DNA of 64,000 bases from Bacteroides fragilis NCTC 9343 (GCF_000025985.1 NC_003228.3:496001-560000), one strand, 5' to 3'; shown: positions 8,546 to 18,080, numbered from the stretch's first letter. Numbers and translations: made by a program. Notes: generated from the letters alone by a model not told the origin.

Positions 8546-10102
8546 ATGATGAAAACGAAACATTACTTTTCTTTCGTTTTTGCTTCACTTTTTCTGATAC
8601 CGTCCGTTATCACAGCACAGGACGTGAACTATCAGAAGGAGTTTGATACTTTTCAAGAGAAACAGCAAAAAGAATATAAAGAATTTAAGAATAAAGCAGA
8701 CGAAGAGTTTGCCACTTTCCTGAAGGAAGCGTGGCAAAAGTATAATGCCTCTATGGAGGATTCGATGCCCACTCGGCCGGAACCGGTGAAACCGACACTT
8801 TTTGATAAAAAAAAGCCGGTTCCTGCTCCGGTAGAGATTAAGCCGGCGGTGCCTAAGATACCCATAGCCGATAAACCGGGTGTAGGAGGCGAAGTGAATG
8901 TGGAAGTCAAGAAGCAGGATCTGCCGGTAGTGGCTGATAAACCGGCTCCGGGTGTTTATGTTCCGGGCAAACCTTATACCCCTGTAAAGGTAGATATCCC
9001 AGCTCCGTTGCCCGGAAGTTCAGCGCATCGCAATGCGATTGAGTTTTATGGAACACGGTTTGAAGTGGCTACAGACGTGATTGACGGTTTTGAATTGGGT
9101 GGAACAAGCGAAAGTAAAGTGGCAGGTGCCTGGAGTCGTTTGTGTAAAGCCGATCATGAACAGTTGATTAACGATTGTATTCGTTTAAAGAAGGAGCATC
9201 AGATGAACGACTGGGCATTTTTAATGTTCATCAAGCAGTTGGGAGTGCAGGTGTGTGGTGTTGCCAAAAAAGACGATGTAGCTTTTCTGCAGATGTTCAT
9301 CCTCAATAAATGTGGATATAAGGTGCGTTTGTCCAAGATAAACGATAAATTAAAATTATTGGTGGCTCCGGCAGGAACTATTTTCGGCATACCTTATATT
9401 ACCTTCAAAGGTGTGAAGTACTATGTCTTTGAGGCGGATAAAGATGGGTCAATGGCTGTTTATACATATAGTCAGGATTTTGCCAATGCGAAGAATCTGG
9501 TATGTATGGATCTGAGCGCCGTGCCTCAATTCGGCATGCAGGAGTTTAGCAAGACAGTGTCTCCATCCGAAAAATCTCTCCTTAAAGTCAATACGGCAGT
9601 CAATAAGAATCTGATGGATTTCTATAAGGACTATCCGCAATGTGAAGTTGCTGTTTACTACAAAACCCCTATGAGCAAGGAGTTGAAGAGTGCTCTTTAC
9701 CCGCCTTTGCAGGCGGCAATAAAGGGGAAATCGGAGAAAGATGCTGCGAATATCCTGATTGATTTTGTGCAGAATTCATTCCAATATCAGACGGATGGTG
9801 AACAATTTGGGTATGAAAAGCCTTTCTTCATGGACGAAAATTTTTATTATCCGGCTTGTGATTGTGAGGATCGAGCCATCCTGTTTTCTAACTTGGTGAA
9901 AGATTTGTTGGGACTGGATGCTGTGTTGCTCGACTATCCGAATCATATCGCTTCGGCTGTACGGTTCAACGAAGATATTTCGGGTGACTACATCCTGTTG
10001 GATGGTAAAAAATATCTTATTTGTGATCCGACTTATATCGGTGCTCCGATAGGAATGTGTATGGACCGTTTCAAGAGTGTACCCCCGGAAATAATCCGCT
10101 AG
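8546..10102 (+). CDS. Exported transglutaminase-like protein
   Basis: 518 residues with a signal peptide (ending VITAQ). A charged coiled-coil segment (about residues 28-70) leads to a Pro/Lys-rich linker (about 75-150). The C-terminal 110 residues hold a transglutaminase-like triad: CDCEDR (Cys about residue 431), YPNHIAS (His about 466) and LICDPTY (Asp about 490). Third gene of the envelope operon; a short hairpin (8503-8521) separates it from the DUF4384 gene. Protease, amidase or cross-linking activity are all possible. Confidence 0.7.
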   Translation: MMKTKHYFSFVFASLFLIPSVITAQDVNYQKEFDTFQEKQQKEYKEFKNKADEEFATFLKEAWQKYNASMEDSMPTRPEPVKPTLFDKKKPVPAPVEIKPAVPKIPIADKPGVGGEVNVEVKKQDLPVVADKPAPGVYVPGKPYTPVKVDIPAPLPGSSAHRNAIEFYGTRFEVATDVIDGFELGGTSESKVAGAWSRLCKADHEQLINDCIRLKKEHQMNDWAFLMFIKQLGVQVCGVAKKDDVAFLQMFILNKCGYKVRLSKINDKLKLLVAPAGTIFGIPYITFKGVKYYVFEADKDGSMAVYTYSQDFANAKNLVCMDLSAVPQFGMQEFSKTVSPSEKSLLKVNTAVNKNLMDFYKDYPQCEVAVYYKTPMSKELKSALYPPLQAAIKGKSEKDAANILIDFVQNSFQYQTDGEQFGYEKPFFMDENFYYPACDCEDRAILFSNLVKDLLGLDAVLLDYPNHIASAVRFNEDISGDYILLDGKKYLICDPTYIGAPIGMCMDRFKSVPPEIIR

Positions 10103-10120
10103 TGTTAAATATTATAATAA

Positions 10121-10173
10121 TTGCAAGTTCGGGGTAAAAAATACCCCGAATTGCAATGTTGATATTGCAATAT
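10121..10173. promoter_or_regulatory. Inverted repeats with three TTGCAA motifs upstream of pta
   Basis: 10121-10156 is a near-perfect hairpin: TTGCAAGTTCGGGGTA pairs with TACCCCGAATTGCAA with one bulged base, and no T tract follows. It is followed by a perfect 12-bp palindrome ATATTGCAATAT at 10162-10173, just before the -7 element. TTGCAA thus occurs at 10121, 10151 and 10165. This looks like an operator region over the pta promoter rather than a terminator. Confidence 0.5.
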
Positions 10174-10177
10174 TGTG

Positions 10178-10185
10178 TACTTTTG
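10178..10185 (+). promoter_or_regulatory. Promoter -7 element of pta-ackA
   Basis: TACTTTTG, about 50 bases before the pta ATG and directly after the palindromic TTGCAA cluster. Confidence 0.6.
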
Positions 10186-10235
10186 CGGCGTGAAATAACA
10201 CACCCTACTGAATTTATATACAATATTAAATATCT

Positions 10236-11255
10236 ATGCTTAATTTAATTAACTCTATCGTTGCGCGTGCGCAAGCAAATCGTCAGCGCATTGTCCTTCC
10301 CGAAGGTACGGAAGAACGTACTTTAAAAGCTGCTAACCAGATTTTGACAGATGAAGTTGCAGATTTGATTCTTTTGGGTAACCCGGAAGAAATTAATGCA
10401 GCTGCTGCCAAATGGGGACTCGGAAATATTAATAGGGCTACTATTATAGATCCTGAGAACCATCCGAAGAAAGAAGAATATGCGCAGTTATTGTGCGAGC
10501 TTCGTAAGAAAAAAGGTATGACTATCGAAGAAGCCCGTAAGTTGGTGCTCGATCCGTTGTACTTGGGTTGTCTGATCATTAAAAGTGGCGATGCTGACGG
10601 TCAGTTGGCAGGTGCCCGCAACACTACGGGTGATGTACTTCGTCCGGCACTTCAGATTATTAAGACTTCTCCGGGAATTACATGCGTTTCGGGTGCTATG
10701 TTGTTGTTGACACATGCTCCGGAATGTGGTCAGAATGGTTTGCTGGTGATGGGTGACGTAGCCGTAACTCCGGTTCCGGATGCTTCGCAGTTGGCACAGA
10801 TCGCTGTTTGTACTGCACGTACGGCACAGGCTGTAGCAGGAATTGCTGAACCGAAAGTGGCAATGCTTAGTTTCTCTACTAAAGGTTCGGCAAAACATGA
10901 GAACGTGGATAAGGTGGTAGAGGCATTGAAATTAGCTAAAGAAATGGCACCGGATTTGAATATCGACGGTGAAATGCAGGCAGACGCTGCATTAGTGCCT
11001 TCGGTAGGTGCAAGCAAAGCTCCGGGGTCTCCGGTTGCCGGCGAGGCTAATGTACTGATTGTTCCTAGTTTGGAAGTTGGTAACATTTCTTATAAACTGG
11101 TTCAGCGCTTGGGGCATGCCGATGCGGTAGGACCGATTCTTCAAGGTATTGCACGTCCGGTGAACGACCTTTCACGCGGATGCTCTATTGAAGACGTATA
11201 CAGAATGATTGCAATCACAGCTAATCAGGCGATTGCTGCAAAGAATGGTAAATAA
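10236..11255 (+). CDS. pta: Phosphate acetyltransferase
   Basis: 339 residues, the length of the single-domain Pta class. It converts acetyl-CoA and phosphate to acetyl phosphate and CoA in the cytosol. Family signatures seen: IVLPEGTEERTLKAA at the N-terminus, SGDADGQLAGARNTTGDVLRPALQ at about 118-140 (in two parts), and APGSPVAGEANVLIVPSLEVGN in the C-terminal half. ackA follows 18 bases downstream, giving the complete acetate/ATP-forming branch of fermentation. Confidence 0.95.
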   Translation: MLNLINSIVARAQANRQRIVLPEGTEERTLKAANQILTDEVADLILLGNPEEINAAAAKWGLGNINRATIIDPENHPKKEEYAQLLCELRKKKGMTIEEARKLVLDPLYLGCLIIKSGDADGQLAGARNTTGDVLRPALQIIKTSPGITCVSGAMLLLTHAPECGQNGLLVMGDVAVTPVPDASQLAQIAVCTARTAQAVAGIAEPKVAMLSFSTKGSAKHENVDKVVEALKLAKEMAPDLNIDGEMQADAALVPSVGASKAPGSPVAGEANVLIVPSLEVGNISYKLVQRLGHADAVGPILQGIARPVNDLSRGCSIEDVYRMIAITANQAIAAKNGK

Positions 11256-11273
11256 TTAAATCGAAAATCAGAT

Positions 11274-12470
11274 ATGAAAGTTTTAGTATTGAACTGTGGT
11301 AGTTCATCTATCAAATACAAGCTGTTCGATATGGACAGCAAAGAAGTGATTGCCCAGGGTGGTATCGAAAAGATCGGTTTGAAAGATTCATTCCTGAAAT
11401 TGACTTTGCCGAATGGTGAAAAGAAAATTTTGGAGAAGGATATCCCCGAACATACCGTAGGTGTGGAATTTATCTTGAATACACTGGTAAGTCCCGAATA
11501 TGGTGCTATCCAATCACTCGAAGAAATCAATGCCGTAGGTCATCGTATGGTGCACGGAGGTGAACGCTTCAGTAAATCAGTACTGCTGACTAAGGAAGTG
11601 CTTGAGGCTTTTGCTGCCTGCAATGATCTGGCACCTCTCCACAATCCTGCTAACCTAAAAGGAGTTGACGCCATTACAGCTATTCTGCCGAATGTTCCGC
11701 AAATCGGTGTATTCGATACTGCATTCCACCAGACTATGCCGGAGCATGCATATCTGTATGCTATTCCTTACGAATTGTACAAGAAGTATGGTGTGCGCCG
11801 TTATGGTTTCCACGGAACTTCTCACCGTTATGTTTCTCAGCGCGTATGCGAATACCTGGGAATTAAACCGGAAGGTTTGAAACTGATTACTTGCCATATC
11901 GGTAATGGTGGTTCGATTGCTGCTATCAAAGATGGTAAGTGTATCGATACTTCTATGGGACTGACACCGTTGGAAGGATTGATGATGGGTACTCGTTCCG
12001 GTGATATCGATGCCGGAGCTGTTACATTCATCATGGATAAAGAGGGCCTGACTACTACGGGTATCTCTAACCTGCTGAATAAGAAAAGTGGTGTAGCCGG
12101 TATGATGAACGGCTCAAGTGATATGCGTGACTTGGAAGCTGCCGTTGCCAAAGGTGATCCGCAGGCTATCCTGACTGAACAGATGTACTTCTATCGCATT
12201 AAGAAATATATTGGTGCGTATGCCGCTGCTTTGGGTGGGGTCGATGTTATTCTGTTCACAGGTGGTGTTGGTGAAAATCAGGCGACTTGCCGTGCCGGTG
12301 TTTGTGAAGGACTGGAATTCCTGGGTGTGAAACTCGATCCGGAAAAGAACAAGGTTCGTGGTGAAGAGGCTATTATCTCAACTGATGATTCAAGAGTGAA
12401 GGTAGTAGTGATCCCGACTGATGAAGAATTGCTGATTGCTTCTGATACAATGGCTATCTTGGATAAATAA
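11274..12470 (+). CDS. ackA: Acetate kinase
   Basis: 398 residues, normal for the family. It makes ATP and acetate from acetyl phosphate and ADP. Acetate/butyrate kinase signatures are visible: VLNCGSSSIKYKLF at residues 3-16 and TSMGLTPLEGLMMGTRSGD at about 224-242; HGTSHRYVSQR and HIGNGGSIAAI mark the active site. Second gene of the pta-ackA operon, closed by a strong terminator at 12493-12537. Confidence 0.97.
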   Translation: MKVLVLNCGSSSIKYKLFDMDSKEVIAQGGIEKIGLKDSFLKLTLPNGEKKILEKDIPEHTVGVEFILNTLVSPEYGAIQSLEEINAVGHRMVHGGERFSKSVLLTKEVLEAFAACNDLAPLHNPANLKGVDAITAILPNVPQIGVFDTAFHQTMPEHAYLYAIPYELYKKYGVRRYGFHGTSHRYVSQRVCEYLGIKPEGLKLITCHIGNGGSIAAIKDGKCIDTSMGLTPLEGLMMGTRSGDIDAGAVTFIMDKEGLTTTGISNLLNKKSGVAGMMNGSSDMRDLEAAVAKGDPQAILTEQMYFYRIKKYIGAYAAALGGVDVILFTGGVGENQATCRAGVCEGLEFLGVKLDPEKNKVRGEEAIISTDDSRVKVVVIPTDEELLIASDTMAILDK

Positions 12471-12492
12471 AGGTTGATAAGTAATTATAGAT

Positions 12493-12537
12493 AAAAAGCC
12501 GGAGGCGGAGATCTACTCTCTGTTTTCCGGCTTTTTT
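12493..12537 (+). terminator. Rho-independent terminator after ackA
   Basis: AAAAAGCCGGA (12493-12503) pairs with TCCGGCTTTTT (12526-12536), followed by T residues. Confidence 0.85.
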
Positions 12538-12647
12538 ATATGAGGCAGGTTAGAGATGGCAGTTTGGGTTGAAGGGTAATTGATGCTCGGTGATCTATTT
12601 AACAGAATATTCATATCTCTTTCTCCTTTTCTTCTTTTTAAAATTTT

Positions 12648-12655
12648 TATCTTTG
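12648..12655 (+). promoter_or_regulatory. Promoter -7 element of the alkaline phosphatase gene
   Basis: TATCTTTG on the plus strand, 38 bases before the ATG at 12693. Confidence 0.6.
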
Positions 12656-12692
12656 CTATCACTAACTCGAATAAACTTAAAATAGTACAAGA

Positions 12693-14093
12693 ATGAAACG
12701 ACTTTTTTATTTCTTTCTTTTTGTCTGTGTGGCAGTTATAGCCAATGCTCAGGCAAAATATGTTTTCTATTTCATTGGTGATGGAATGGGTGTCAATCAA
12801 GTGAATGGTACGGAAATGTATCGTGCCGAAATCCAGAAGGGCCGCATTGGTGTAGAGCCTTTGCTTTTTACACAGTTCCCGGTGGGGACAATGGCTACTA
12901 CTTTCTCTGCCACTAATTCCGTGACTGATTCTTCGGCTGCGGGAACTGCTCTTTCCACCGGCGAAAAGACTTATAATGGTTCCATTGGGATGGATGATCA
13001 GAAGAATCCTTTGCAGACAGTTGCCGAGAAAGCAAAGAAAGCCGGTAAAAGGGTGGGAGTTACTACCAGTGTCAGTGTCGATCATGCTACTCCTGCTGCT
13101 TTCTACGCACATCAGCCGGATCGGAATATGTATTATGAAATAGCTACCGATCTTCCTAAAGCAGGTTTTGATTTTTATGCCGGTGCCGGTTTCCTGAAAC
13201 CAACCACTACTTATGATAAGAAAGAAGCTCCGAGCATTTTCCCGATGTTTGAAGAAGCCGGTTACACCATTGCTCGTGGGTATAACGATTATAAAGCCAA
13301 AGCTGCTGCGGCAGGTAAGATGATATTGATTCAAGAAGAAGGTGCCGATACGGGCTCTTTGCCTTATGCTATCGATAGTAAAGAAGGAGACCTGACTCTG
13401 GCACAGATTACAGAAAGCGCCATTGACTTTTTGACTAAAGGCAAAAACAAAGGTTTCTTTCTGATGGTAGAAGGGGGTAAGATAGACTGGGCTTGTCACG
13501 GGAATGATGCCGCTACGGTGTTCCACGAAGTGGCGGATATGGATAATGCCATCAAAGTTGCTTATGAGTTTTACAAGAAACACCCGAAAGAAACTTTGAT
13601 TGTGGTAACTGCCGACCATGAAACAGGAGGTATCGCATTGGGAACCGGAAAGTATGCCTTGAATCTCAAAGCACTTGAGAACCAGAAAGCATCTGCCGAA
13701 GTACTCTCTAAAAAGATCAGTGATTTGCGCAAAGCTAAGAACAATCATGTAGCTTGGGAAGACATTAAGAATCTGCTGTCCGAAGAGATGGGCTTCTGGT
13801 CTGTACTTCCTATCACCTGGGCGCAAGAGAAGAAACTGCGTGACGAATATGAAAAGTCATTTGTAAGAAATAAAGTGGAATTTGCCGAAAGTATGTATGC
13901 CAAGACTGAGCCGATGGCTGCTAAAGCCAAAGAAGTGATGGATCAAATCGCTATGGTAGGCTGGACAAGCGGCGGACATTCTGCAGGATATGTGCCGGTA
14001 TTTGCTATCGGTGCCGGTTCCGATCTGTTCATCGGTAAAATGGATAATACGGAGATACCGAAACGCATCGCAAAAGCCGGTGGGTATAAATAA
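12693..14093 (+). CDS. phoA: Alkaline phosphatase
   Basis: 466 residues with a signal peptide (ending VIANAQA), so periplasmic. It hydrolyses phosphate monoesters. The metal and nucleophile motifs are visible: FIGDGMGVNQVNG at about residue 28, TDSSAAGTALSTGEKT at about 90 with the nucleophilic Ser, KIDWACHGND at about 265, VVTADHETGG at about 305, and WTSGGHSAGYVPVFA near the C-terminus. No phosphate-control box can be recognised. It stands alone between the ackA terminator and the next promoter. Confidence 0.92.
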   Translation: MKRLFYFFLFVCVAVIANAQAKYVFYFIGDGMGVNQVNGTEMYRAEIQKGRIGVEPLLFTQFPVGTMATTFSATNSVTDSSAAGTALSTGEKTYNGSIGMDDQKNPLQTVAEKAKKAGKRVGVTTSVSVDHATPAAFYAHQPDRNMYYEIATDLPKAGFDFYAGAGFLKPTTTYDKKEAPSIFPMFEEAGYTIARGYNDYKAKAAAAGKMILIQEEGADTGSLPYAIDSKEGDLTLAQITESAIDFLTKGKNKGFFLMVEGGKIDWACHGNDAATVFHEVADMDNAIKVAYEFYKKHPKETLIVVTADHETGGIALGTGKYALNLKALENQKASAEVLSKKISDLRKAKNNHVAWEDIKNLLSEEMGFWSVLPITWAQEKKLRDEYEKSFVRNKVEFAESMYAKTEPMAAKAKEVMDQIAMVGWTSGGHSAGYVPVFAIGAGSDLFIGKMDNTEIPKRIAKAGGYK

Positions 14094-14139
14094 CCCGTTA
14101 ATTTATCCTCAATATTCTCTATCTTTCAAAGAATTTCTT

Positions 14140-14147
14140 TAGCTTTG
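14140..14147 (+). promoter_or_regulatory. Promoter -7 element of the DUF59 gene
   Basis: TAGCTTTG. The predicted transcript start (about 14154) falls after the ATG at 14152, which favours the ATG at 14176 as the start. Confidence 0.45.
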
Positions 14148-14175
14148 TCTTATGAATTTTCAAAGAAATACAGAT

Positions 14176-14487
14176 ATGACTAAGTTTGAAATAGAAGAAA
14201 AGATAGTAGATATGCTCAAAACCGTATTCGATCCCGAAATTCCGGTAAACGTATACGATCTGGGACTGATTTACAAAATAGATGTTTCCGAGGATGGAGA
14301 AGTATCTATTGATATGACCTTGACTGCTCCTAACTGTCCTGCGGCAGATTTCATTATGGAAGATGTACGTCAGAAAGTAGAGTCGATTGACGGGGTAAAC
14401 TCTGCCACAATCAATCTGGTTTTTGAGCCGGAGTGGGATAAAGATATGATGAGCGAAGAGGCTAAGTTGGAATTGGGCTTTTTGTAA
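14176..14487 (+). CDS. DUF59/MIP18-family iron-sulfur assembly factor
   Basis: 103 residues from the ATG at 14176 (frame open from 14152). Family hallmarks: DPEIPVNVYDLGLIY at about residues 15-29 and TLTAPNCPAADFIMED at about 50-65, whose Cys is the conserved SufT/MIP18 cysteine. These proteins assist Fe-S cluster assembly or transfer. No suf genes are next to it; the lpxH-like gene follows 45 bases later and may be co-transcribed. Confidence 0.88.
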   Translation: MTKFEIEEKIVDMLKTVFDPEIPVNVYDLGLIYKIDVSEDGEVSIDMTLTAPNCPAADFIMEDVRQKVESIDGVNSATINLVFEPEWDKDMMSEEAKLELGFL

Positions 14488-14532
14488 CCATTGTCAGTTT
14501 ACCTCTATTCTTAAACGATCCATTCTTACAGT

Positions 14533-15297
14533 ATGAAAAACGTATATTTCCTTTCTGATGCCCACTTGGGGTCACGTGCCATAGAGCATGGACGTACGCA
14601 GGAGCGGCGCCTGGTCAATTTTCTCGACAGCATTAAGCACAAAGCTGCCGCAGTATATCTGCTGGGCGATATGTTCGACTTTTGGTATGAGTTCCGTTTG
14701 GTTGTTCCCAAAGGTTATACCCGTTTTTTAGGGAAACTCTCCGAACTGACTGATATGGGAGTAGAGGTGCATTTCTTTACGGGAAATCATGATATCTGGT
14801 GCGGCGACTATCTGACTAAGGAGTGTGGGGTGACGATTCATCGTGAACCGGTTACCACTGAGATTTATGGAAAAGAGTTCTACCTGGCACATGGTGACGG
14901 GCTGGGAGATCCGGATAAAAAGTTCAAGTTGCTACGTACTATGTTCCATAGTCGTACGTTACAGACTTTGTTCTCTGCGATTCATCCCCGATGGAGCATT
15001 GACTTGGGATTGAATTGGGCCAAACACAGCCGGCTGAAGCGTGAGGGTGGAAAAGAACCGGATTATATGGGAGAAAATAAAGAGTTTTTGGTGCTTTATA
15101 CCAAGGAATACTTGAAAAGTCATCCTAATATTAACTTCTTTATTTACGGTCATCGCCATATCGAACTTGACCTGATGTTGAGTGCTACGGCGCGAATACT
15201 TATCTTGGGGGACTGGATCAACTTCTTCTCTTATGCTGTGTTCGATGGTGAGAACCTGTTTCTTGAGAACTATATCGAAGGAGAAACCCAACTTTAA
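14533..15297 (+). CDS. lpxH: LpxH-type UDP-2,3-diacylglucosamine diphosphatase
   Basis: 254 residues, a calcineurin-like metallophosphoesterase. Metal-binding motifs in order: FLSDAHLGS (residues 5-13), GDMFDFW (about 44), GNHDIW (about 87), HGDGLGDPD (about 119), YGHRH (about 205). LpxH cleaves UDP-2,3-diacylglucosamine to lipid X in lipid A synthesis at the inner membrane face. The length and the DMFDFW motif fit the LpxH group, but the exact subfamily (LpxH or LpxH2) is uncertain. Confidence 0.85.
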   Translation: MKNVYFLSDAHLGSRAIEHGRTQERRLVNFLDSIKHKAAAVYLLGDMFDFWYEFRLVVPKGYTRFLGKLSELTDMGVEVHFFTGNHDIWCGDYLTKECGVTIHREPVTTEIYGKEFYLAHGDGLGDPDKKFKLLRTMFHSRTLQTLFSAIHPRWSIDLGLNWAKHSRLKREGGKEPDYMGENKEFLVLYTKEYLKSHPNINFFIYGHRHIELDLMLSATARILILGDWINFFSYAVFDGENLFLENYIEGETQL

Positions 15298-15326
15298 CTT
15301 TTCCGGATTCCAATCGTTATGCCGGG

Positions 15327-16019
15327 TCAGATAAGCCCTTCGTCAGCAAAACTATAAAAGCAACCGTCGCAGACAATGACATGATCCACCAAGGTGATGT
15401 TCATCGTTTGCGACGCTTTTTGTATGGCGCCCGTCAGGCGTTTGTCCTCTTGGCTGGGCTTCGCATGGCCCGATGGGTGATTATGAATCAGGGCTATTTG
15501 TGTGGCACGTCCTATCAGTGCTTCTCGTAAGATGGTGCGTACATCGGCATAAGTTCCGTCAATGCCTCCTGTACTGATACGTAATTTGTTGATTACTTTA
15601 CATGCTTGGTTCAGAAGCAGAATCCAGAACTCTTCTTGCGGCAGATCACACATCAGTGGATGGAACAGCTTGTAGATGTCCTCTGAACATCTGATCTGTT
15701 CCCGTTCTTTGCTTTCCTGCAGTTTACGCCGCTTGCCTAGTTCCAGAGCGGCCATGATGGTGAGGCTTTTGGCCGGTCCCATGCCTTTGAATGAAGAAAA
15801 GTTCCGTACTTCCCATTTCCCCAGTTCATTCAGGTTGTTGTCGCAAGTGGCAAGTATTCTTCTCATCAGTTCAACGGCACTCTCTTCCGTATTGCCCGAA
15901 CCTATCAGGATGCCCAATAGTTCAGCGTCGCTCAATGCTTCGGAACCTTTTGTCATCATTTTTTCGCGTGGCCGATCGGCTTTGGACCACTGCTTGATGT
16001 TTAGTTTCTGTTTGTTCAT
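15327..16019 (-). CDS. radC: RadC-family JAB/MPN protein
   Basis: 230 residues. An N-terminal helix-hairpin-helix-like part (FSSFKGMGPAKSLTIMAALELGKRR, in two halves) precedes the JAB domain with the zinc motif LIHNHPSGHAKPSQED at about 180-195. Named a DNA repair protein historically, but the family's role is not settled. Convergent with the lpxH-like gene, 29 bases apart, with no clear terminator between. Confidence 0.93.
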   Translation of the reverse strand: MNKQKLNIKQWSKADRPREKMMTKGSEALSDAELLGILIGSGNTEESAVELMRRILATCDNNLNELGKWEVRNFSSFKGMGPAKSLTIMAALELGKRRKLQESKEREQIRCSEDIYKLFHPLMCDLPQEEFWILLLNQACKVINKLRISTGGIDGTYADVRTILREALIGRATQIALIHNHPSGHAKPSQEDKRLTGAIQKASQTMNITLVDHVIVCDGCFYSFADEGLI

Positions 16020-16061
16020 GATTTAATGTGTTTTGCGGGATAAGGTTTTGTTGAAGCATCT

Positions 16062-17051
16062 TTATTTATAGAAGTTCTTGCGGAAAGCCTCAAATTCGTT
16101 CCTTCCCAGTATACAGCGTTCCCACCAGGCACGCCAGAATCCTGTGCCGTATCCGATAAGTTGGATGAAAGAAGCAGCGATGGAATAGATGCCGATGCGT
16201 AAGCTTTTGTTTTGCAGCGCAGAATCCAGGCAGACCAGTAAGGCATAAAGCAGAATCGGGACGAGGCTGAACAAGCAAAAGGGAGTGCATAATAGTAGAA
16301 GTGCAACTCCTAACGTGAATACAGCCGGCAGCAAATGGACGACTTTCAACGATTCGGGATATTTTTTGTAGAGATTGATACGTGCAATACCGGAGTTGTG
16401 CACTTGCTTGAAGAATTTCTTAAAATCCGTACGTCGTTTGTGGTATACCCAGGCATCGGGAAAGAGACGGCATTGGTATCCTCCCTTGAATATGCGGATA
16501 CTGAAATCGATGTCTTCGCCGAAACGCATATTGGAGAAACCTCCTAATGCCTGATAAACCTCCCGGCGGACACCCATGTTGAAACTTCTCGGATAGAATT
16601 TATCCATTTTCTTTTTGCCTCCGCGGATGCCTCCCGTGGTGAAGAAAGAAGTCATGGAGTAATTAATGGCTTTTTGTATATCGGTGAAAGAACTATGTGC
16701 CCGGTCCGGCCCTCCAAAGGCATCGGCCGGGGCGGTCTGCAGTTCTTTCTCTACTGCATCGAGATATCCTTCGGGCAAGATACAGTCCGAATCCAGTATG
16801 ATGAGATATTCGCCGTTGCTACGTTCGGCACCGTAATTACGGGTTTGTCCGGGACCGGAGTTCGGTTTGTTGTAGTAATGTATATCCAACTTTCCCTGGT
16901 ATTGGTTCACTATCTTTTCGCAAGGGACAGATGATCCGTCTTCTACAACCACGACTTCGAAATCCTTGAAGTGTTGGGCTGTCAGGCTTTGCAATAGTTC
17001 GTCCACTTCGTCGGGACGGTTGTAAACGGGAATAATAACGGAGTATCGCAT
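16062..17051 (-). CDS. Family 2 glycosyltransferase with C-terminal membrane segments
   Basis: 329 residues from the ATG at 17051; the frame is open to 17090, but the -7 element at 17088-17095 rules that start out. GT-A fold: YSVIIPVYNRPDEVDELL at the N-terminus, VVVEDGSS, LDSDC (metal-binding DxD-like), then GGFSNMRFGEDIDFSIR as the acceptor/catalytic ED motif. Two hydrophobic segments at about 245-275 and 290-310 anchor it to the membrane. Probably transfers a sugar to a lipid-linked or surface glycan. It stands alone; substrate unknown. Confidence 0.85.
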   Translation of the reverse strand: MRYSVIIPVYNRPDEVDELLQSLTAQHFKDFEVVVVEDGSSVPCEKIVNQYQGKLDIHYYNKPNSGPGQTRNYGAERSNGEYLIILDSDCILPEGYLDAVEKELQTAPADAFGGPDRAHSSFTDIQKAINYSMTSFFTTGGIRGGKKKMDKFYPRSFNMGVRREVYQALGGFSNMRFGEDIDFSIRIFKGGYQCRLFPDAWVYHKRRTDFKKFFKQVHNSGIARINLYKKYPESLKVVHLLPAVFTLGVALLLLCTPFCLFSLVPILLYALLVCLDSALQNKSLRIGIYSIAASFIQLIGYGTGFWRAWWERCILGRNEFEAFRKNFYK

Positions 17052-17087
17052 CATATATGTATAGTTAATCTTCATATTTAATATTGG

Positions 17088-17095
17088 CAAAGATA
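17088..17095 (-). promoter_or_regulatory. Promoter -7 element of the glycosyltransferase gene
   Basis: TATCTTTG on the minus strand, 37 bases before the chosen start. Confidence 0.55.
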
Positions 17096-17446
17096 AATTA
17101 TTATTTTCCGATAATCTCTTTTAATGCACTCTTTTTGTCCATTATGCTTTGTCTTGAATACCTTTGGGGTCAAAGTGGTGTTGGTTTAAAACCAGGAAGC
17201 CTTTGGTTTTTAAAGGTAGTGGGTACAGCCTTTGAAGATAGGAGCGCGGCTTCTCCACTTTCGATGTTTTCAGGCTTCTTTCCATAAGTTTGGTAAAGAT
17301 TTCTGTAGAATGGTTGAATTTGTCTTATCGTAGGGGACAGGGAGGTCATAGAGTTTTTCTCTCTTTTAGATATGCATATATCATAGTTCCAATCTCTGTA
17401 GTCTTTGTGCTTTTTGGGGGGGATGAAAGGTGGCGATAAAATAGAA
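17096..17446. other. Intergenic stretch, no gene seen
   Basis: About 350 bases between the glycosyltransferase promoter and the efp terminator. It holds two small palindromic words (TGGTTTAAAACCA near 17175; CCTTT..AAAGG near 17200) but no convincing gene, promoter or RNA. Confidence 0.4.
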
Positions 17447-17488
17447 CTCCCTGCATTCCAACCGGATATTCCGGCAGAATGCAGGGAG
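17447..17488 (-). terminator. Terminator after efp
   Basis: CTCCCTGCATTC (17447-17458) pairs perfectly with GAATGCAGGGAG (17477-17488). It lies 26 bases past the efp stop. The tract after it on the minus strand (TTCTATTTTATC) is T-rich but not a clean T run. Confidence 0.65.
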
Positions 17489-17513
17489 GCTGTGTTAATG
17501 AGTCTGTGTATAC

Positions 17514-18080
17514 TTATGCTTTCACACGACCTACGTAAGAACCGTCACGAGTATCGATCTCGATTGTTTCGCCTTCACTGATAAACAGCGGGACACGAAC
17601 GGTTGCACCTGATTCTACAGTAGCCGGTTTCAGGGTGTTGGTAGCAGTGTCGCCTTTCAAGCCCGGTTCTGTATAAGTAACTTTCATCTGAACTTTGATA
17701 GGCATATCAGCATAAAGCACGGTTTCGGTAGATGCATCCGATACAACTTCTACTACTGCACCTTCCAGCAAGAAATCTACACCGTTGATCAGGTCGTGAG
17801 CGATCGGGTGTTGATCGAATGTTTCCTGATTCATGAAGATATAATCTTCACCTTCTTTGTACAGGTACTGATAGGGACGACGTTCAACGCGTACGTCTTC
17901 CAGCTTCTCACCGATATTGAAGCGACGTTCGAGAACGTAGCCGCTTACTACATCTTTCAGTTTTGTACGCATGAAGGTGTTACCTTTACCCGGTTTAACG
18001 TGGAGGAATTCGATACAGAAATACAGTTTGCCATCCATGCGGATACAAGTTCCGTTCTTGATGTCTTGAGCATTAATCAT
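17514..18080 (-). CDS. efp: Elongation factor P
   Basis: 188 residues, the usual length. EF-P binds ribosomes stalled at proline stretches. N-terminal KOW-like domain with the tip loop [16 protein letters not shown], whose Lys is at the position modified or recognised in other EF-Ps; the C-terminal EF-P signature is seen as [21 protein letters not shown]. Divergent from rpmH, with facing promoters between them. Confidence 0.97.
   Translation of the reverse strand: MINAQDIKNGTCIRMDGKLYFCIEFLHVKPGKGNTFMRTKLKDVVSGYVLERRFNIGEKLEDVRVERRPYQYLYKEGEDYIFMNQETFDQHPIAHDLINGVDFLLEGAVVEVVSDASTETVLYADMPIKVQMKVTYTEPGLKGDTATNTLKPATVESGATVRVPLFISEGETIEIDTRDGSYVGRVKA

Noticed and set aside
12513-13826. 437-codon open frame antisense to the alkaline phosphatase gene
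   Set aside because: Wholly opposite a clear phoA gene with promoter; translation is Ser/Ile/His-rich without domain or start signals.
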